NCBI RefSeq assembly: GCF_003991405.1
Contig: NZ_RPEN01000155.1
Span: forward strand, 1-64,000
From: Pseudorhodobacter sp. E13
Lineage (GTDB): Bacteria > Pseudomonadota > Alphaproteobacteria > Rhodobacterales > Rhodobacteraceae
Direction of reading: 5' to 3'
DNA: 64,000 nt
In this document: positions 61,001-64,000 of the stretch, one piece after another
How the letters are laid out: each line of letters begins with the position of its first letter
Numbering within the stretch: position 1 is the stretch's first letter
Notes under the pieces: model-generated
Databases searched by the model: none
Told to the model about the DNA's origin: nothing
What the model saw: only the letters and a program-made list of their open reading frames with translations
Made by a program: the position numbers and the translations under genes

Positions 61001-61384
61001 GAGTGGGAGCGGAGCAAGCACAACGCCCCCGCCACGGATGCCGAAGGGGCCTTCCACAATGCCGCGATTGAGGCTGCGTTCCGCGCCGCTTTGCCGCTGT
61101 ATCCGCTGCCGCTTCATACCGGGCGCACGGCGCTGTTCCGGCCGCCGCTGGATCTGCGCTGGCAGGTCAGCAATGGCAAATGGGTCAGCAGTGCCAAGGA
61201 ATATGTGTTCCCCGACAATGATCTGACCCGTTTCGCCCCCGCGCTGGAGGTGATCGAGGTGCCGGGCGACCATGACAGCATGGTGCTGGAACCCAATGTG
61301 CGCGTCTTGGCCGGGGCCTTGCGCAAAGTCATCGCCGAGGCAGAGCCGGACACCCGCCCCGCCCTTGCGACAGCGGCGGAGTAG
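55031..61384 (+). CDS. Type I polyketide synthase, KS-AT-KR-DH-ACP-TE
   Basis: 2117 residues. KS 12-435: Cys186 (TACSTS), His322 (CHGTGT), His362 (KTNIGH). AT about 536-840: Ser634 (GHSMGE); the specificity box reads IAAH at 730-733, neither HAFH nor YASH. Structural part 905-1150. KR: TGGFGGIG at 1163-1170, Tyr1323 and Asn1327. DH: His1409 (DGHRTKSGHALIPG) and Asp1570. ACP Ser1781 (LGGHSL). TE Ser1925 (GGFSGGG), His2081. All catalytic residues look intact. One module with its own thioesterase would give an enoyl or hydroxyacyl product. Having KR before DH departs from the usual DH-KR order. The start follows AGGA. A glycosyltransferase follows after four bases. Confidence 0.94.
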   Translation: MNDVANQTGLGDNDIAIVGMAAHLPGAATVAEYWANLAAGVESIRQLTQDELLAAGESPARMRHRNYVPAAAPLDKFDHFDAEFFGFSPKEAAILDPQHRQFLEVAWEALEDAGHPPENFPGTIGVYGGCGMGSYFYFNLCSNPDLVENTGMFLLRHTGNDKDFLSTRVSHIFNLTGPSINVQTACSTSLVAVHYAAQALLTGECDMALAGGVTIELPQGRGYIFNDGEILSPDGHCHAFDASAQGTVFGSGAGVVVLRRAADAIRDGDHIWAIIKGSAVNNDGSAKAGYLAPSVDGQARAIAEAQAIAGVTADTIDYVECHGTGTFLGDPIEVAALTEAFAETTDETGFCRIGSVKTNIGHLDTAAGVASLIKASLALHHGQMPPSLNYTTPNPAIDFETSPFRVNDRLTDWTRRKGPRRAGVNSLGVGGTNAHAVLEEAPARGPSGQSDWPFQLLVISAKSKSALDAQARALAAHLRAHPEQPLADVAWTLKEGRRAFERRRVIVAETHAQAADLLEGADPRRIWTHEPLDAPEVVFMFPGGGAQYAGMARDLYQTEPEFADWMDRGLDILQPKLDYDIRALWLPEPGQEAAANEALKKPSVQLPLIMITEYALARLYQSWGVEPAALVGHSMGENTAACLAGVLSFEDCIGLVHLRGSLFDTIAPGGMLSIPLDEGEVRPLLTAELDMASVNAPGLCVVSGPDADLQALAETLAARDVETQRIAIDIAAHSRMLEPILARFGDYLRSIPLHAPQLPIISNRTGKALTTEEATSPEYWVAHLRNTVKFAACLETLKAPNRVFMEMGPGRAMSSLAQANGVPAGQVIPALRHPEQAIPDDQWHIATIGRLWACGVAADWAPIWGDAARHRVPLPSYAFQRKQYYIEPGQAAATQPDLPMRVDDLAQWGWQPVWRPRAAETEVDIEAGLDGTAPQTWLMFMDDAGLAEATAAPLRAAGHNVIPVRPGDAFRADGKGGYQLSPERGREGYDQLLRDLVAKGQSPDRIAHFWLVTAGESFRPGSSFFHRNIEQGFYSLMFLGQALAEENLATPPHITVVTSGAAQVRAEALPYPEKATIAGPAKVIPREVPGVTCATLDVVLPQVRRGKPDLAPLAAQVLEDLFAAPANTAAALRGTKRLERGVKQVALPETPVDTPEGATILLTGGFGGIGLTLAEAYITSHAAKIALIARRPLPARAKWAAHLAAHSPADATSRRILALQRLESLGGQVFVVTADVTNATEMAEAVAQVKATLGPIHTVIHAAGVIDDGPLLSKSPAAVEEVFAPKLHGTKVLADLFPDGSIERLVLFSSTSTITGPAGQVDYVAANEYLNAFAQSRRGGKTHVTALNWGIWADVGMAAEVLADRTGQRPAAPRVAIDAPMLDEAGFDAAGNRQFTATYGLDRWVLDGHRTKSGHALIPGTGYLEMMAEAMQHEGVQGFEMRDLYFFRPLDVPEIRATLTRTDEGYGFELRSAVDSRGRKGWQLNAQARLIPMAAEAPQIDLAAIAARCAAPETGQGLPSPQEAHLNFGPRWRVLNTRAYGQGEGLAQLALPPQFQAEAQDWRLHPALMDLATGWAMGLISGYQPTHLWVPMSYARMRVHAPLGASITSWVRNAAPNRASDPTAVFDITLADATGKVCVEIEGFTIRRLEGALAFTAPDARDLAFDDDGPKQLSAAEERFAHSLSQGIRPAEGAAAFARALGLEAPQVIVSSLPLPDLIAQANQADPKPNSGQSFARPDLDSDYIAPRNDIERVLTGFWQDLLGVGQVGVEDDFFALGGHSLIAVRLFAMVRKTYRVDFPISVLFEAPTIAACAALIEERLGPQDSAVAAPKVPKRRFTHLVAMHEREGGPKTPFFLVAGMFGNVLNLRHLAQLIGGDRPFYGLQARGLYGDAPPHTTIPEAAADYIAELRQVQPHGPYLLGGFSGGGLTAWEMAKQLEKAGEEVSLLVLLDTPLPLRPSLSRLDKAHIKLAEIRAKGPRYLVDWARARWEWERSKHNAPATDAEGAFHNAAIEAAFRAALPLYPLPLHTGRTALFRPPLDLRWQVSNGKWVSSAKEYVFPDNDLTRFAPALEVIEVPGDHDSMVLEPNVRVLAGALRKVIAEAEPDTRPALATAAE

Positions 61385-61388
61385 GCGC

Positions 61389-62390
61389 ATGAAAACCCTT
61401 CTCACCGTGATCCTGAACTGGCGCACCGCCGCCATGACCCTGCAATCGGCCGAAGCCGCCTTGCGGGAAATGGCGGGCATCCCCGGCGCGCTGACCATCG
61501 TGGATAATGACAGCGGCGACGGCTCGTATGAAACGCTTTGCGCCGAAGTGGCCGCGCGCGGCTGGGACAAGGGCGAAACCCCTGTGCGGGTGATCCAGTC
61601 CGGGCGCAATGGCGGCTTTGGTGCGGGCAATAATGTGGGGATACGGGCGGGCCTGCCGGATGGCGCGCGGCCCGATTACGTCTATATCCTGAACTCGGAC
61701 GCCTTTCCCGACCCCGGCGCCATCCGCGCGCTGCGCGACCATCTGAACGCCCACCCCGCCACGGGGTTTGCGGGCAGCTTCATCCACGGCGATGATGGTG
61801 CGCCGCACCGCACCGCCTTCCGCTTTCCCTCGGTTCTGGGGGAGTTTGAAGCCTCCATCCGCTTTGGCCCCATCAGCCGCTTGCTGGCCCGTCATATCGT
61901 CGCCCAGCCCATTCCACAGGCCACGACCCGCGTGGATTGGCTGGCCGGGGCCAGCTTGATGATGCGGCAGGATGTGTTGGATGAAATCGGCCTCTTTGAT
62001 GAAACGTTCTTTCTGTATTTTGAAGAAACCGAGCTGTGCCACCGCGCCGCAGCGGCGGGCTATCCCACCGATTATGTGCGCGAAAGTGAAGTGACGCATA
62101 TCGGTTCGGTTTCCACCGGTATGAAAACCTGGGCGCGGATGCCGGGCTATTGGTTCGACAGCCGGCTGCATTATTTCACCAAGGTGCATGGCCCGGCCTA
62201 TGCCGCGCTTGCCACAATCGCGCTTGTGTTCGGGTCTATGCTCTGGCGTGCGCGCTTGTTGATCCAGCGCAAGGACAGGGGCGACCCGCCGCGCTTTCTT
62301 CGCGATCTGATCGTGCATTATGTCCGCAGCGTGTCTGGCCGCGGCCCGCAACATAAAGTGACCCCCGCGCCGCAGCGGGAAGGAGTGTAA
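61389..62390 (+). CDS. Rhamnosyltransferase-like family 2 glycosyltransferase
   Basis: 333 residues, starting four bases after the PKS stop with GGAG upstream. The GT-A motifs are LLTVILNWRTAAMTLQSAEA, TIVDNDSGDGSYETL, RNGGFGAGNNVGIRAG and YILNSDAFPDPGAIRALRD, then DWLAGASLMMRQDVLDEIG and FFLYFEETELCHRAAAAG, as in WbbL/rhamnosyltransferases. A C-terminal hydrophobic segment (AALATIALVFGSMLW) suggests membrane attachment. Being between the PKS and NRPS genes in one operon, it may glycosylate their product or couple it to EPS. This is inference from position. Confidence 0.87.
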   Translation: MKTLLTVILNWRTAAMTLQSAEAALREMAGIPGALTIVDNDSGDGSYETLCAEVAARGWDKGETPVRVIQSGRNGGFGAGNNVGIRAGLPDGARPDYVYILNSDAFPDPGAIRALRDHLNAHPATGFAGSFIHGDDGAPHRTAFRFPSVLGEFEASIRFGPISRLLARHIVAQPIPQATTRVDWLAGASLMMRQDVLDEIGLFDETFFLYFEETELCHRAAAAGYPTDYVRESEVTHIGSVSTGMKTWARMPGYWFDSRLHYFTKVHGPAYAALATIALVFGSMLWRARLLIQRKDRGDPPRFLRDLIVHYVRSVSGRGPQHKVTPAPQREGV

Positions 62391-62391
62391 G

Positions 62392-64000
62392 ATGTCCAAC
62401 GCCCTGATTATCGGCAATGAATCCCTGACCATCCAATGCGCCGAGGCGCTGCTGGCGCGCGGCCACAGCATTGCGGCGTTGGTCACGCGGAATGCGGATG
62501 TGCGGGCATGGGGGCAGGGCAAGGGCCTGCGGGTGGAGGCGCAGGACCAAGGGCTGGCCGACCGTTTGGCCGGGCTGCGGGTGGATTGGGTGCTGTCCAT
62601 CGCCAACCTCAATGTGATCCCGGCAGAGGTGCTGTCACTGGCCGATCAGGCGGTGAACTTCCATGATGGCCCGCTGCCGCGCTATGCGGGTCTGAACGCC
62701 CCGATCTGGGCCATACTGAACGGTGAGGCGCAGCACGGTATCACCTGGCACCGCATGGTGGCGGGTGTGGATGAAGGGGCCATTCTGGAACAGCGCCTGT
62801 TTGATATCGCGCCGACCGAGACGGCGCTGACGCTGAACACCAAATGCTTTGAAGCCGCGATTGACAGTTTCCCCGCCGTTCTGACAGCGCTGGAAACCAA
62901 CGCACCGGGGGTGGCACAAGACCTGTCGCTGCGCAGCGAATATCGCCGCGCAGACCGTCCCGCCGCCGCCGCGCGGTTGGATTTCACCCAAAGTGCCGAA
63001 CAGGGGGCCGCCTTGGTGCGGGGCTTGGATCATGGCAGCTATGCCAACCCGCTCGCCCTGCCCAAGATCGAGGTTGAAGGCCGTATCCTGCTGGTCACAG
63101 AGGCCGAAATCCTGCGCGATGCCAATGGCGTGCCGGGTGCTGTGCTGGAGACGACAGAGGCCGGGCTGGTCGTGGCCTGTGCCAGCGGTGCGCTGCGTCT
63201 GGCTGGGTTGCAGGCGCTGGATGGCGCGGCGGTTTGCCCGAAATCGCTTGGGGCCACGCATCTGCCCAGCCCCGGCGGGCAGGGCCAAGCGATCAGTGCT
63301 GCCATCGCCGCCGCGGCCCCCGTGGAAGGCGCGATGCGCCGGGCCTTGGCCGCGCTTACCCCGCTTGACCTGTTGGAAACGCCGACAGGCGCTGACCCGG
63401 ATTGGCACAGCCTACCGCTGCCACATAGCGCCAGCCCCTTTGCCCATGCCTTGGGCGTGGCACGCGCCTTGGGGCAGCCATCGGTTGATCTGGCGGTGAA
63501 ATCGCCGCAGCAATCGCCCTATCTTTCGGGCTGGTCGCCGCTGCATCTGGCAGCGGATGCCACGCTGGCCAAGGCGCAAGAGCAATTCACCGCCGCATGG
63601 GCCAAAGCCGAAACCGCGCCCGGTTTCGCCATTGACCTGCCGCGCCGCGACCCGGCTTTGGCAGGCTTGCGCACGCCTGCGATCGGGTTGTCCACCACTG
63701 GCCCGGTGACGGGCACCGCGATCACCCTGACCGCAGACGCCTTGCATTTTGACGCCGCCCGCATCACCGCAACCGATGCCGCCGCCTTTGTCGCGCGGCT
63801 GGCAACGCTTGCCAAAGCCCTCGCCACCGCCGACCCGCAAAGCACCTGCGCCGCTTTGCCCATCCTGCCTGCGGCAGAGCGTGACCTGATCCTGAACCAA
63901 TGGAACGCGACCGCTAAAGACTATGACCGCGCGCTGACCGTGCATCAGGCCTTTGAAGCGCAGGTCGCCAAAACCCCGGACGCCCCCGCCGTGGTGTTTG
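62392..64000 (+). CDS. Formyltransferase-headed nonribosomal peptide synthetase, 5' part
   Basis: At least 536 codons, open to the window end. The ATG at 62392 follows AAGGAG and lies one base after the glycosyltransferase stop. Residues 1-190: formyltransferase domain with NFHDGPLPRYAG (Asn89, His91) and GITWHRMVAGVDEG (Asp127), the Asn-His-Asp triad of methionyl-tRNA formyltransferase-like enzymes. Residues 200-330: C-terminal formyltransferase-like part. Residues 340-500: poorly conserved, with a piece like the end of a condensation domain but no HHxxxD motif. From about 500: LILNQWNATAKDYDRALTVH and AFEAQVAKTPDAPAVV, the standard opening of an adenylation domain. Formyltransferase-first NRPSs load an N-formyl amino acid. 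The gene has no in-window stop. Confidence 0.88.
   Translation, partial: MSNALIIGNESLTIQCAEALLARGHSIAALVTRNADVRAWGQGKGLRVEAQDQGLADRLAGLRVDWVLSIANLNVIPAEVLSLADQAVNFHDGPLPRYAGLNAPIWAILNGEAQHGITWHRMVAGVDEGAILEQRLFDIAPTETALTLNTKCFEAAIDSFPAVLTALETNAPGVAQDLSLRSEYRRADRPAAAARLDFTQSAEQGAALVRGLDHGSYANPLALPKIEVEGRILLVTEAEILRDANGVPGAVLETTEAGLVVACASGALRLAGLQALDGAAVCPKSLGATHLPSPGGQGQAISAAIAAAAPVEGAMRRALAALTPLDLLETPTGADPDWHSLPLPHSASPFAHALGVARALGQPSVDLAVKSPQQSPYLSGWSPLHLAADATLAKAQEQFTAAWAKAETAPGFAIDLPRRDPALAGLRTPAIGLSTTGPVTGTAITLTADALHFDAARITATDAAAFVARLATLAKALATADPQSTCAALPILPAAERDLILNQWNATAKDYDRALTVHQAFEAQVAKTPDAPAVVF

Noticed and set aside
1-64000. CRISPR arrays, prophage, integrase or complete insertion sequence
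   Set aside because: No regularly spaced repeats, phage structural genes, integrase signatures or paired terminal inverted repeats with a transposase were seen, apart from the unassignable nine-codon stub at the left edge.

Overview
The window looks like a chromosomal piece of an alphaproteobacterium of the order Rhodobacterales (Rhodobacter/Gemmobacter-like). The strongest signs are a ChrR-type RpoE/anti-sigma pair with the divergent amine oxidase-DUF1365-MFS-SDR operon known from Rhodobacter, a DUF3035 (BamF-type) lipoprotein, an FzlA-type GST protein, a nodulation-type sulfotransferase and uniformly GC-rich coding DNA. No plasmid, phage, integrase or CRISPR signal was seen; only a nine-codon stub at the left edge is unassigned.

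Layout. 1-5000: tRNA-Leu(CAG), an NDUFA9-like NAD(P)-binding protein, uppP, and gltD followed by two uncharacterised genes and gltB (to 9567). 9.6-12.1 kb: a Hint-domain protein, mtgA, fzlA. 12.1-20.6 kb (minus strand): a polysaccharide block with galU, four glycosyltransferases, a sulfotransferase and cysQ, which fits making and sulfating a surface glycan and recycling PAP. 20.7 kb: an ABC-2 permease without an ATPase. 21.5-33.8 kb (minus): hutD-like, rmuC, mutL, two M16 peptidases, a BamF-like lipoprotein, lspA, purH, heparinase-like, rsmB. 33.9-39.7 kb: sdhAF4, then chrR-rpoE, divergent from the operon that RpoE should activate. 39.7-41.0 kb: a saccharopine dehydrogenase-like gene and a WGR protein. 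41.1-55 kb: a second, dispersed exopolysaccharide region with two SGNH-like proteins (one fused to a glycosidase-like domain), glycosyltransferases, an ExoY-type sugar transferase, a Wzz-like protein, a CpsD-like kinase, a WecG-type transferase and a polymerase/ligase. 55.0-64.0 kb: an operon with a one-module type I polyketide synthase, a glycosyltransferase and the start of a formyltransferase-headed NRPS that runs off the window.

The most interesting structure is regulatory and cuts across these blocks. The 11-mer TTGGAAACAAT, or a one-base variant, lies upstream of the Hint gene, galU, the ExoY-type transferase and the PKS operon, and inside a glycosyltransferase gene. This suggests that glycan synthesis, a Hint protein and a PKS/NRPS product belong to one regulon. 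Other non-coding signals are paired GTCAG-N5-CTGAC sites before gltD, face-to-face RpoE promoters at 35.5 kb, and a hairpin just ahead of the PKS start. All family calls were made by reading the sequence; no database search was run.
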